The notes beneath the pieces were generated by a model that ran no database searches, was not told the origin of the DNA, and saw only the letters and a list, made by a program, of their open reading frames with translations. A program made the translations under genes and the position numbers. A DNA stretch of 64,000 bases. It comes from Dromaius novaehollandiae (taxonomy: Eukaryota > Chordata > Aves > Casuariiformes > Dromaiidae). Location of the stretch: NCBI RefSeq assembly GCF_036370855.1, contig NC_088130.1, positions 67,928,941-67,992,940 on the forward strand, given 5' to 3'. Within the stretch, counting starts at the first letter, position 1; every line of letters begins with the position of its first letter. Of this stretch, positions 50,501 through 60,765 are shown piece after piece.

Positions 50501-52470
50501 CTCAAACTGTCTGCGGCACAGCGGTCTGTATAACCCCAGCTCTTCGGGAGTGGGGACCCACCCTGTTTCAGGCCTTGCCGAATAGCAGTGAATATAGCAT
50601 TGACTTGAAAATAGCCTTGGCACCAATTGCTGCACTGGATGCAGAAGCCCTTCTAAAAATAACTGCGAAGTGTGCAGGGGAGTCTGTCCGTCCCCACTCG
50701 GCATTTCAGAAACAGCTCTTGCAAAGCACTTGGTAACCTGGGTGTACCCTGCTCTGAAATTTGACTTAGATATGAGTCTTGACAGCTATGTGCTGTCTCC
50801 GTCTTGCCATGAATGTCCTGCACAGCCACATGCAAGTCCCATCCTCTGCCTGCCTCAGTTGCTCTCCTGCCTTGCAGCAAGGCTATCCCACCCCGCAGGG
50901 CTTGAGCTGAGAGTTACCGGGCAAAACATTCAGCCCTCACGTAAAACATTACCATCCTCCGTGGCCCAGGCAAACGTCTCAGCAGCTCTGCTCTCAGGCA
51001 CGAGGGCAGAGCCACTCGCTGAGGCTCTGCGTCAGCGGAGAGCGGGACTTGAACAACGAACTTGTCTGTCTCTAGCCATTGCTCCTTACAGTGGGGCTAT
51101 TATTTGTTTTTTACAGGAGGTCTATTTGCTTTCAACCCAACTGTGCACCCGCCAGAATAACGACCGCTCTGACTCTGGCTGGAAGATTGTTGACCCCACC
51201 GTTTAAAGAGGTTTCTCTTCCTGCAGGACTCTCTGATGTAGCATCTAAGCACTTGATGGCCACGGTAGCATTTTGCTGGTCACTTCTTAGAAACCTGCAG
51301 AGGGGACCACGGTATCTCCATCACGGGAGATACCCCAACTGTCCCACATATCTCAGAGGTATTGTGTGGGGGAGAGCAGAGGAATTTCCTTCTTCTTCAG
51401 TTTATTTTTTCAGTACCTACCTGAATTTATAACTGAACTTTCCGCATAGGGACAGGTAATTTGAGCAGAACACAACATGCTGAATTTTGCCTTCAGCCAC
51501 ATTCTGTAAAGCAAAATGTTTACTCAAAGCTAGCGAAGGAAGGACAAGCTACCAGCGCATCACAGCTACAATCAGGTTATTTTGTAAGTATTCTATATTT
51601 TCTCTTCAAAGCTGCAATTTCCCATCATTGCTAAGCAATTTTAAAGGCTGTTGCCAGGGGGAGAGCGCAGTTTGGCACAGCATCTTTTTGGTTTCGAAGT
51701 TCCTACTCTCGAATGTTTTTGTGTCCACAGTCTCCCTTTCTTTTGCAGCGGCTGTGCTGACCCCAGCACTTCTCTCAGGAGCTTTGGTTTGCGCAGTCAG
51801 CCCGTCCTGGACATGGTTGGAGCCCATTGCTTTGGAAGCGAGTTTTTCAGCCCTCGGTCTTCTGGAATTACCGGAACAGCAGCTCTGATTGCAGCTGAGT
51901 AACAGGTACTCTGAGCAGTCTGATCAGGCTGGGTCTATTGCCTCAGGATCACTGACTTTGGGGATAAAATCTTTAGGCCGGAGTACTTCCTGGAGCTGCT
52001 GAGATCCTCCAATTCCCACTGAATTTGCAGAGAGCTTGGAGGCCCTTACCATCTTCCCAGAGGCACTCAGCAGCTTCCCAGGCAGCACGTGGCCTGGTCT
52101 GAGGTGTGGGGAGGTGGGAGGAGAGAGGAGGTTCCCAGCATCCAGTGGCTTCTGCTCTCAGCAGCAGAAGCAACCAGTCAGCCTACCCCAATTCCCTCTG
52201 TTATGGCTACTGAGAAACTTCCCCGAACCTTCGCTGCTTCCCTAAATAGTTGCTTTTAATACAGAGCCAATTTAGTTTCACAAGCACTGAGTCATCAGGT
52301 GTTATTACCTGGCCTACAGCACCTGCAGCAGCAGCCATGGCGTCTTTGCTTTGGAAGGATGTTAAGATTTCCTCCTCCGTCTCTGCCTTTTTGCAACTGC
52401 CTTTTCCTTTTTCCTTTTTGGTGGCAGCTCTCTCCTTTCCCCGTTTCCCTCCCACCTAAGCTATGACTGC
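41541..52470. other. presumed intergenic DNA, no gene seen
   Basis: No exon or RNA gene was recognised. CpG-richer spots lie at about 44,150-44,400 and 49,500-49,680. A palindromic AP-1/MAF-type CTGAGTCAG lies at about 43,376-43,384 with a second TGACTCA at about 43,434. A TA microsatellite lies at about 44,612-44,628. A MIR-like remnant at 48.5 kb is listed separately. The rest is ordinary noncoding sequence with short frames. Confidence 0.5.
48500..48640 (-). repeat. MIR-like SINE remnant (antisense)
   Basis: The phrases 'cacaaagtgctttacaaata' (48492-48511), 'gaaaactgaaacagagaact' and 'ccaccagtggcagagctcag' follow the antisense order of MIR-type SINEs (aagcgctttacaaa, then gaaactgaggcacagag, then agtaagtggcagagc). 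The tcacacagc phrase is degraded to 'gacatcgccagtcc'. It is ancient and inactive. Confidence 0.55.
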
Positions 52471-52479
52471 TTTGTGTCC

Positions 52480-53045
52480 GGCTACGGCCAGGTTAGGATG
52501 AAAGCGGAGGCCGTGGGGCTGAGCGTGCCCGTCAGCGGGGCCGAGGCGCAGGGCTGGAAGGCAGCCGGGCTGAGTCCCGGCGGGACACGGGACAGGCACC
52601 TCCGCTTTGCTCTTTGAACCTGGAGCCGTGCCAGAAAGTCACCAGTTACCGTAAAGCTGCGAGCTGCCTCCTCGCCGCCACGGGTTGTTAACGGGGAACG
52701 TCACGGCCAGCCCGGCCCCCGAGCTTCGACCTGGCGGGAAGGAACGGCTCCCGGCAGAGAATGGCCCTTTTCCAGCCTCCTTATCCCGAGCGCCGTGACC
52801 TTCGTGCGCGCGGCTGCCGCCGGGCACACGGCGCGTACTCTGCCCTGCCTAATGGCACCCTCCCACGCATGCGCTACGCACCCGCCGCGCTCCCCGGGCT
52901 TTCCGGGGATGACAATCCAGGCGGTTCCCTTTGCCTAAAATACGACAGAATAAAAAAAAATAAAGAATCCGCCTCGAATTTACCAATGTGCTCTCCCAAT
53001 TATAGACACCCTCCGGTGAATATGGGGTTGTCATGGCAACCTGCC
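52480..53045. promoter_or_regulatory. CpG-rich segment with NRF1-like site and RFX X-box
   Basis: CpG density is high from about 52,480 to 52,920. An NRF1-like CACGCATGCGCT lies at 52864-52875 (two mismatches to the 12-base palindrome). An RFX X-box, GTTGTCATGGCAAC, lies at 53027-53040, matching both half-sites of the consensus GTNRCC/RGYAAC apart from a T. RFX and NRF1 sites are found together at promoters of ciliary and testis genes, so a small promoter is plausible. No exon, TATA box or donor is evident, and the gene and direction are unknown. Confidence 0.4.
53027..53040. promoter_or_regulatory. RFX X-box
   Basis: GTTGTCATGGCAAC is a near-palindrome of the two RFX half-sites with the usual two-base spacer. 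RFX factors bind it to drive ciliary and some immune genes. The adjoining CpG-rich stretch supports a functional site; binding itself is inferred. Confidence 0.55.
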
Positions 53046-54355
53046 CAGCAAATGATATGGCCAAAAATAAAGCACAGCAGGGAGAGATCTTCTGAATCCG
53101 ATTTTGCCGTCAAAGGAAAATTAAGGTTTTCTTGAAGGCCGGCTATTCTGCTTAATCTGTGGTTGTGGTGCTTGCACAATAAGACTTCTATGTTCATTAG
53201 CATGATCTAGTTATACAGGTGAACGGTGCAGCGAAACTGTGAGGAACGACAAGAGAGCAACAAAATTCCTGGCTTGAAAAAGTTACGTCTCAAATATAAC
53301 TGAAACCACAAATGACCGATTAGACAAGCTGGTGCTTTGGAGAACTTGGTGGCACAGAGCAGGCCTGGACAAAGTCGAGGGCGAGAGGAAGGAAGAAAAG
53401 GATATTTTAAATTGCTCGTAGGAACATTTATAAATTACTTTGAGTGCATCTGAAGGGCTAAATTCATCCAGTTGGCTAGGAGAGTGTTTTAAAGGTGGCA
53501 ATGCTACTTTTTCTGTTTCTTGCATTTGAATTTTGCATATTGACTTGGAAACATTTGCAGTTACCTTGTTTTAAACTCTGCTCAGAACCAACGTGCTCAA
53601 ACCCCAGCTCGGTGTTGCTAACCACGTCATTACTTCTTGAAGGCTCTGCCTGGAGGCCCCAGTAGAGCCCCTGGAGCCCTGTGACCGCAGCCAAGCGCCT
53701 GGGAGGCGGCAGCGGGCGTTTAAAGGACACCGGGCTACACGTTGCCTGAACGAGAACTGCCCAAAATTGGCTGAACTCAGACAGAATAACCAGATCTTCG
53801 ACCTGTGCGGGAACAAAATCGTCATCGGCCAGACGCGGAGATGAACTGAACTTCAGGGTGTCACGCGTGAAACCTAATGTTGTCTATTTATGAGCGGCAG
53901 CCAAAGGTGATCTCCTCCTGCCCTGCCATAAATAAAGAAACTTCCAAGAACAGTTTTAGCAGTTGGAAATAAAAGTGATAAACAGCAGGTGGAACGTGAA
54001 GACGTGTTGGCCAAAGGGAGGTGGAGCCCATGGTCTCATTTTGCTTCCTTTCCTTGGGAACCTTGGATTATTTCGGAACCCAGGTCTTGGCCAAGGAACC
54101 GAAGAGGAACCGGTTTCTCGGTGTGAACCTGAACCAACGCACGGCCTGTGCCTCACGCGGCGGCTGCCTGGGGAGTTGTGTCGGGTGGTGGAGGTGGGAA
54201 AAAGGGACTTGGCGGGTTAAATCTGGGGGGGGGAAACTGAGGCGCGAGAAGGCTGCTCTGCGATCCCAACGCTTCCACCCCATCTCCGCCTGGCACCGAG
54301 CATGCCCGTGCCTTGGCGTAAATCAAACAGGATTAATTCACCCTGTTCTTGAACA
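53046..54355. other. noncoding DNA between two promoter-like segments
   Basis: No exon was recognised. A CTATTTATGA word near 53,883 resembles a MEF2 site. Open frames are short and overlap on both strands. Confidence 0.45.
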
Positions 54356-54410
54356 AAGCCCCGTTGTTTCGGCATTCCAGGAGCCGGCCCGGTAATGGCC
54401 GCCGCCGCGG

Positions 54411-54448
54411 TAACGGTCGCCAACGGTCGCCAACGGCCGCCGGTAACG
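54411..54448 (+). promoter_or_regulatory. cluster of MYB-type YAACGG words
   Basis: Five YAACGG words (TAACGG or CAACGG) occur within about 40 bp, partly as an 11-bp tandem unit (GGTCGCCAACG). YAACGG is the core recognised by MYB proteins, including MYBL2 at cell-cycle promoters. The cluster lies directly upstream of the ZNF143-type motif. The words are seen; MYB binding is inferred, and a simple tandem duplication could have produced the density. Confidence 0.45.
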
Positions 54449-54455
54449 GCCGCGG

Positions 54456-54474
54456 ACTACATCTCCCAGCAGGC
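54456..54474 (+). promoter_or_regulatory. ZNF143/THAP11-type promoter motif
   Basis: ACTACATCTCCCAGCAGGC matches the well-known vertebrate promoter element ACTACAnnTCCCAGnAnGC at essentially all fixed positions. It is bound by ZNF143 and by THAP11/HCFC1 and lies close to transcription starts of housekeeping genes, often bidirectional ones. This places the likely start region near 54.45-54.55 kb. Confidence 0.8.
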
Positions 54475-54701
54475 CCCGCGGCGGCGGGCGGGGCGGGGCC
54501 GGCGCGTCGCCCTCCCGCCGTCCCTCCGCCTCCGCCGGAGCCGGGTGTCTCCTCCCGGGCAGGCGGTGCCGCTTCCCCCCCCCCGCCCCGCCGCCGGCAC
54601 CCATGAGCCTCCCGGCGGGCGTCTGACACCGCCGCCCCGGCCCGTCCCCTGCCCGGCCGCGGGGCCGCGCCGTCCCGGCCCGCCGCCTCGCAGCGCAGCA
54701 C
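54475..54701 (+). other. putative first exon (5' UTR) of a rightward gene
   Basis: The 3' end is defined by the donor CACG/GTAAGG, with GT at 54702-54703. The 5' limit is only approximate, inferred from the ZNF143-type motif, which usually sits just upstream of the start site. The only ATG noticed, at 54603, opens an eight-codon frame that stops within the exon, so the exon looks untranslated. The nearest strong acceptor matching a second exon is at 63,963. The gene is not recognised. Confidence 0.4.
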
Positions 54702-56164
54702 GGTAAGGGCGGCGGGGCGGGGGGGGGGGACGCGGCGGCGCCGTGATTTGTGTCGCGGCGCCCGGGCCCGGCTGCGGCTCGCCGTGGCGGGCAGCGTCGC
54801 CGAGGGGCGGCGGGGAGGGACGGGGGGGGGGGTTGTGCCGTGAATCCCGCTCTCCCGCGGGGCGCCGCCGCCCGGCTTCGCCTCCCTGCCCCGGCGGGGC
54901 GGCCCCGGGCGGCTGCTCCCCGGGCGGCTGCCGCCCCTTCTCCCGCGGCGCCGCGGCCGGGCGAGGGCGAGGGCGAGGGCGGCGCGCCGGGAGCCGCGAG
55001 CCGCAGCGGGGCTGCTGGAAATGACACAGCAGCTGCCGGAGAGCGGCCGGGACTGCGGCGAGCTGCCCGCGACCGGCGGAGCTCGCCTCCTGCCCCGGCC
55101 CCTTCGTCCTCGCCTCTGCCCCCCGGCCCCGCCGCTCCGTCGCGGTTGCGCTGCCCGGGGAGCTGCTGGGAGCTGTCAAGCCCCGCCGCGGCCTGACGCG
55201 GCATTTGTGCCCTTGGCTTTGGCCCGGGGGGGGGGGGGGGGGTTGCTCGGGCTGCTGGGGAGAAGTTGCTTCCTATCCTCGGAGAAGGCTAATGCTGTGG
55301 AGAAGAACAACAGCAGCTATTGCATCCTCTGTGCGCGGCTCTGTACCGCCGAATAACGCCCGCTTTGCAGGTGGGCGCAAAGGGGGGGGGGGTGAGCAGC
55401 TCGGCTGAGATGCGGAGCCGAGGACCCCCCTCCCCCCCGGTCCTGCGTGTGACCCGTGGGGACACCCCCTCTTCGTGGGGACACCTCACCTTTTGTCTCC
55501 AGCAAACCGTAGCTGGGGACTGCGCATCTCGGAGGCTCTGAGGCAGATTCGCGCTTGTGAAGCGCCGTTTGTTTCAGCTCACCGGATGCATCGCTTTCTT
55601 TGTTTGCGTTTTTACAGTCGGCGAGAAAGAGACGTGACGAAGTTAAACGCATCCAGGCTCCTCGGACCGAAGTTTGGTCCCCTGTTTAATTTCTATAACC
55701 GGGCTGTAGGACGGCCTCAGCCCGTGTTGTTTTTTTCCCCCCTTTACTCTCAATTTGCATGTAAAAGTGGAATGCCATAATATTTTTCTGTCATTGCCAA
55801 AATACGCGTTCTGATTTCTGACGCTATTATTAGGAACGATAGTAATGACGGTGATAGAGAGGTCTGAGGCTGAACTTCTGCACGGCGCTCTGAACTTCTA
55901 GATTTTTCCTCTACCGCTTTCTAAATGGATGAATTGCTAAGTGCAGGGCTGGCCTGTTCGCCGAATCTCTTTCTTGGTCGTGTAAAAGTCAAGCTTTCTA
56001 GAGGCAAAATGCTTTGATTTGAAAACAGGAGGGAAAGGAGGGAGAAACCGGTCAGATGCAAGTGCTCAGTCCATGTAACGACTACTGTGATTGTTGTTAC
56101 CCCCTTTGCAGCAAAATTGGAAGGAGGGTCTATGCACATAGCAAAGCATTGGGGCAAAAATATT

Positions 56165-56201
56165 GAATCAATGGCAGGTTGAACGAGGTCCCCAGGCTGA
56201 A
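56165..56201 (-). repeat. left arm of a 37-bp inverted repeat
   Basis: Its reverse complement equals 56872-56908 at 36 of 37 positions, the single difference being in the TCAGSCTG part. The partner lies inside the CR1 copy, 670 bp away. Only the TCAGCCTGG end resembles CR1 consensus; the rest (CCTCGTTCAACCTGCCATTG) does not, and DNA around the left arm is not CR1. It therefore looks like the donor template for the CR1 insertion rather than a CR1 fragment. Confidence 0.85.
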
Positions 56202-56778
56202 AATCGTGGTGTCGGTTAAATTTCTTTACTGGTAAGCCTTTCTACGGAGGTCTCAGTTTGACTCCTTGGAAGAACTGCTGTTTGCTGTGACTGAAGCGAG
56301 GGTCTCCTGTCTTCTTAGCATAGGGCAGGGCTTGACGGTGTGGGACAACCTGCTCACACGGGCACCGAGTTTGTTAGTGGCCGGGGGAAGGTGGTAGTCA
56401 CAAGCCACAGAGTGCTGTTCTCCAGCTCTGCCGGGCCACACGTCTCTGGGGCCTAGATAGGTTCAAGTGCCTATATTTTTTTGATGTAGCCTGGTCTGAG
56501 AAATGCTGAATGTCTGGAGGCACAGTTGCTAGATAGCCCTAGCATCCCATTGCCTCAAAACACAGCCCTTGGAGCTGTGTTTTGTAAAATGAGACTAAGA
56601 CTTGTCTCACAGGGCTTTTAGAAAGTGTGGTCTCACTCTGGGCAAGGTGGAAGCGTCAACGTGGATGTTTTCCGATGTAACCAGCTCCCTCCTGTCCCAG
56701 GAAGAAATTCCCCAAGAGTGAATTCTGCAGAGGAAGTCAGACTGCCAGTCCTCCTCCCCACTTCTGCCCTTGCACAAG

Positions 56779-57125
56779 AGGAGATAGGAGCAAGTCCAGA
56801 GAAGGGCCACATGGGTGCTTGAGGGATGGGAGCATCTCTCCTAGGAGGAGAGGCTGAGAGAGCTGGGACTGTTCAGGCTGGGGACCTCGTTCAACCTGCC
56901 ATTGATTCTGCCAGACCCTTCTCAGTGGTGTCCCTTGGCAGGACAAGAGGCAACAGGCACAACCTGAAACGCTCATGTTCCACCTGAACAGAACAAAACA
57001 CTTCTTTACTTTGAGGGTGACCGAGCACTGGAGCAGGTTGCCCAGAGAGGTTGTAGAGTCTCCACCCTTGGAGATATTCAAAACCCGACTGGACACGGTC
57101 CTGGGCAATGTGATCACAAGGATTT
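56779..57125 (+). mobile_element. CR1 LINE fragment, rearranged and 3'-truncated
   Basis: The phrases 'gagcaagtccagagaaggg', 'ggctgagagagctgggactg', 'ggacaagaggcaacaggcac', 'tgaccgagcactggagcagg', 'ttgcccagagaggttgtaga' and 'ctggacacggtcctgggcaa' identify the 3' non-coding part of an avian CR1, sense to the plus strand. Two oddities are visible. The normal block of roughly a hundred bases after 'ttcagcctggag' is missing and replaced by the 37-bp inverted-repeat arm at 56872-56908. The element then stops just after 'tcctgggcaatgtgatcac' and runs into a T/C tract, lacking the conserved CR1 3' end (tccagaggtcccttccaac) that most copies keep. It carries no open reading frame and is inactive. Confidence 0.92.
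56872..56908 (+). repeat. right arm of the inverted repeat, inside CR1
   Basis: This block interrupts the CR1 consensus between 'gagagctgggactg' and 'ccagacccttctcagtggtg'. It matches 56165-56201 in reverse orientation with one mismatch. At its left edge both sequences share TTCAG(S)CTGG with CR1, a microhomology of about ten bases. At its right edge there is an abrupt change back to CR1. Confidence 0.85.
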
Positions 57126-60100
57126 TTTTTTTCCCCCTACAAAATGTGGCCTCTTCACCTGGGAGGATCACTGGGCTCCACCTGGATCTTCCCCTGCCTG
57201 AGCTCTTGAGAGGAAAAAAGGAGGAATGCAGCGTGAATTCCTTGTCGTTCCTCTTGCATCTAAACTTACTCCGGCCATGGGAAAGTGTCTCTTGCCTAAT
57301 CCAGAAGAGGCATTTGCTGTTGCGTTACTGCCTCGTGGAGGCAGCTGTTGTTGTTTTGGCCTGTAATTTGATGTGACGACTAGGCTGGGAGTTTCCAGAC
57401 AGGAATGGTGCAAATCTAGGGCTGCAATGCTGTTCCCGCAGGTGGCTTTGCACATGCAGCTTCTCCTCAGACAGCTTTATTATATTAGAAAGAGTCGGGT
57501 ACCATTTCCCAGAGGTTGAGCCCTGGGAACAGGGGATGTTGTGTCATGTGCTCTTCTGTGGAAATCATTGCTTCTCTGAAATTGGTTGCTTCCACGTGTG
57601 CCTGTCTGTCTGTGCCACCTTCCCTCCTGCTTTTGCTGCAAAGACAGTGTGAGGGAAGTGATTTGCTGTTCGTAAATGATACTCCTCCTCCTTCACTTGA
57701 ATGGGTATAAACTCAAACTTAACATCTCAGTCAGCCCACAGGAGTCCTGGGAGCCCAGAGCTGGGACGGGTCTGAGTCCAGCCTCCGCGCAGGAGAACTG
57801 CACCAGGTAACTCGCCAGAATCGTAGCTCGGTTGGTGAAGGTTTTCCCGTGCGTGAGCCACAGGGCTCATTCTGGAGTTTTATGCGATAGATGTAGAATA
57901 GTTGCCTGTCCACGGCGTGCTCCGTTCTCCTGAAACAGCCGTGCAACCTTACCGTTAGTTATTCTCGTGGCAAAAGAGGGACATTCGCTGTCGTCCCTCC
58001 CTGTCTGCTGCCCACGCACGTGGCGGTCGGCTTGGATTCGTCAGGATTATCGCGAATCGCTGCTCCCTCTGGAGCAACATCTTGGAAACGTGGAGGCTGG
58101 GAGTAAGCAGCAGCCTCCAAAAGGTTCGTCTGGGCTGTAGCCCGTTGCCTGCCTGTATTGGAGGAGCTTTCAGGAGAGCGGCTGTGGATAGCCGTGTGCT
58201 GTAGGCTGAGCATCCCCACTTCAGTACGCAAGATGGGACGACTGTAGTGAAAGTCATCTTTAACAAGAGAAATGGAAGAAAACAGAAGATGCATTGAGCT
58301 CCCAGGTTATTACTTTCAACTCAAAGCTACTGGGTTACCAGAATCAGACCAGGGAGGACCTTCTGGTGGTGGAAGTCACCTTGAGAACCCAGCCCTCAGC
58401 AGTGCAGCAGACCATGCCATGCGTGATGGAAGGAGAAGCATCCTTCCTTGGTTATGGCTTTTGTGACCCTCACAAGCAAATATTCTCACATTTTATCTCC
58501 AGTGAGTGGAAGAAGACATTTTGTTGTGGTGATGCACGTTATTTTCCCCCGTAAGCACCATAAAGGCTGTGCTCTGCAAGCAGCTCTTCTTCCTGGTCCT
58601 GCGGTGCAAGGTGCAAAACTTTGCAGCAAATTTTATTCCCTTAAGCCTTGAGTAAGGTTTGTAGACTGCGGTTTCGCCGTGTTGTATGTTATCTTTGGCA
58701 GAGATATGAATGTTTTATGTTTTGGGAAGCACAGGCTGTGTTTGTATTTAAAGCTCTTTTCCTCTGAGCTCTGTGGAGTCCAAGCCCTCCTTCCTATGCA
58801 GATACTGTCCTGGAGGGCTCTGTGAATTTACTGTGTCACTTTTAAAGTACTGTGGGAGTAATAATGTCGTTCCACTCTTAGGAAACTTTTTTTTTATCAG
58901 GAGATCTCAAAATGCTTTTGAAGGAAAGCAGAGGAGCAATGGTTGAATGTTGCAGGTAAGGAATGAGGTGGGAAAGCGATCTGTCTCGCCTGAGCCCGCA
59001 GGTGAACGGGAGGGTAGAGCTGGGCACTCGGGAGCTCCCCGGGCTGGGATGGGGCTCCAGAAGTCTGGAAGAGGTGTTCGAGGAGCTGTTGGAGGAGGCA
59101 AATTGAATCGCAGTCCTCCCTCTGCCTCTGCTGCCTGGCCTGGGAGCCCTGCATTTGCGGGGAGCTCTATAAGAGGAGCGAGGTAGCGGAGACGCCTGGC
59201 TTGCTTTTACAAGTTTATTCTTGTACCTGAGTCAGGCTAGGGTACAAATTGGATGGGAATCGCCTATGGAAGGTTCCTAAGTGCTGTAAAAAATGATGTC
59301 CAAATATGCGTAATAGCTATTAGCCTTTGATCCAAATTGGGGAAGGGAAGATGATGAGGTTCTGAGCTTTTTCTGCAGCTGTCCTTCCTTTAGCGCTCGT
59401 TTTTGGAAGAGAAAAATACTGGCTTTTTTTGCTCTTTGAGCATCAGTTTGTTTCTGGGAGAAGCTCTCCGTTGTTTTTGTGCTGCTGTGATTTCTTGGCA
59501 GCTGAAGGCAAATTTTGCTGCTCTGACTCTCCCCTTCTCTCTCATTTTGGGTGTCCCTCTCCTGTTACTCCTAGCTGCTGTTCTTGGGGCTGCTCAATCT
59601 GTTCCCAGCAGGAACAGTTTGAAATCAATGTAGTTACTGCCAGTTTAATTTTTGCCCTTAGGTCTCTGAAGAGTGGAAAGGAGGCTCTCCTGAACCTTAT
59701 TTAATTTCATGCTCTTGCTGCTCAAGTGAGTTTTTGGCAAGGCTCTGTGCATCTGTGACAAGCTATACCTAAAAGTACACTACGACCCTATGGTTTCTAT
59801 GGAAGCTGGGTGCAGCAGATTAGCTATTTCAGGAGCTGCTTTGGGCACACTTAGCATATTGTCTGAATATTTTTGTGAAAATGCAGAGCAGTGAGATATT
59901 GCTAATCATTTCATTGTTGTTCAGTTCAGCAGAAATATTCAGATATTTACCTGACATTGATAAGTTCCAGAGTTAACAGTCTGCTGATGTGTTTGGAGTA
60001 GCTCATGCTCTTTGTCAGCTTGGGGAAGGGAAAACTGCTTCTATCTAGAAAATATGTGGAAATGTTGAGGCTTATGGACAGGTCATCTCCATAAACTACT

Positions 60101-60712
60101 TTGGGATGTCTCTGTGCACACCTTGTAGAAGGTACGGTTCTGCTACTTGAGTATAATTACAGTGTTTTACTGAGTCAACAGAAGTAAAAGGCTAGTGGAG
60201 CTAAATAATAATTTTCTGTTCCTTTAGGAGACTGGCTATTTTATAAATACATATTTATAAATATGTATAGTCACTCACAACATAGGTGCCTTCCTTATGA
60301 TTCTAAGAGAAATATGCTTATTGGGCAATTCGGACTGAAAATGGGGGTGACGTTAAGACTGGGCGTTCCCCAAACCTATGTGCATTTAACTGTCAGCTTT
60401 CCTTCTGAAAATAAAAGCTTCGTTTCTTCTCCTTGGGCTATCCCACGGCTGCTCTCAGCTCACTGGGCTGGAGTCCCGCATAGTCGTCGTCAACCTCCAC
60501 CAACGTAGAGATCTCTGCAAAGTGGCCGGTAATGGGGATAGTGTCTCTGTGATGAATTTGAGCTCTTTGCTGCCCCGAGTTAACTTTGAGAGGTTCCTTT
60601 GGAGTAGGTCACGGACCTCCAAAGCTTCAGGGACCGCGGGTTGGACAGCAGTGTTCTCATACTTGCTTCAGTACACACTTACGTTACCTAACTTCTGTTT
60701 TCTTCCTTACAG

Positions 60713-60765
60713 AGGCAACCCTTAGCCTCCTTTTTCGCCCGATAGGAAAGCACGTAGCAGTCATG
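60713..60765 (+). other. exon-like segment, 53 nt, candidate alternative exon
   Basis: It is preceded by a branch-point-like CTAAC at 60687-60691, a pyrimidine tract and an AG at 60711-60712. It is followed by the donor CATG/GTAAAG with GT at 60766-60767. Its last codon is an ATG; if joined to the acceptor at 63,963 the frame would read Met-Ala-Gln-Phe-Arg and stop, so it would only add an upstream ORF. It could be an alternative 5' UTR exon of the rightward gene, or chance. Confidence 0.25.

Larger units (their letters stand above)
54360..55450 (+). promoter_or_regulatory. strong CpG island, probable promoter of a rightward gene
   Basis: A dense CpG island begins abruptly near 54,380. It has an array of five YAACGG words at 54,411-54,448, a ZNF143/THAP11-type motif at 54456-54474, many GC boxes and a good rightward donor at 54702. 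GAGGGC is repeated three times at about 54,963-54,980, and G17 lies at 55226-55242. There is no TATA box. This is the architecture of a broadly expressed housekeeping promoter. The 240-288-codon minus-strand frames and 103-148-codon plus frames inside it follow GC composition and show no domain. Confidence 0.75.

Noticed and set aside
54338-55204. Open frames of 288 and 240 codons on the minus strand and up to 148 on the plus strand
   Set aside because: Same reason: CpG-island composition with stop codons rare in all frames. The splice donor and promoter motifs point to an untranslated exon instead.
59168-59176. TATAAGAGG word in the putative intron
   Set aside because: It has a TATA-like core, but no initiator, exon or donor was seen downstream.
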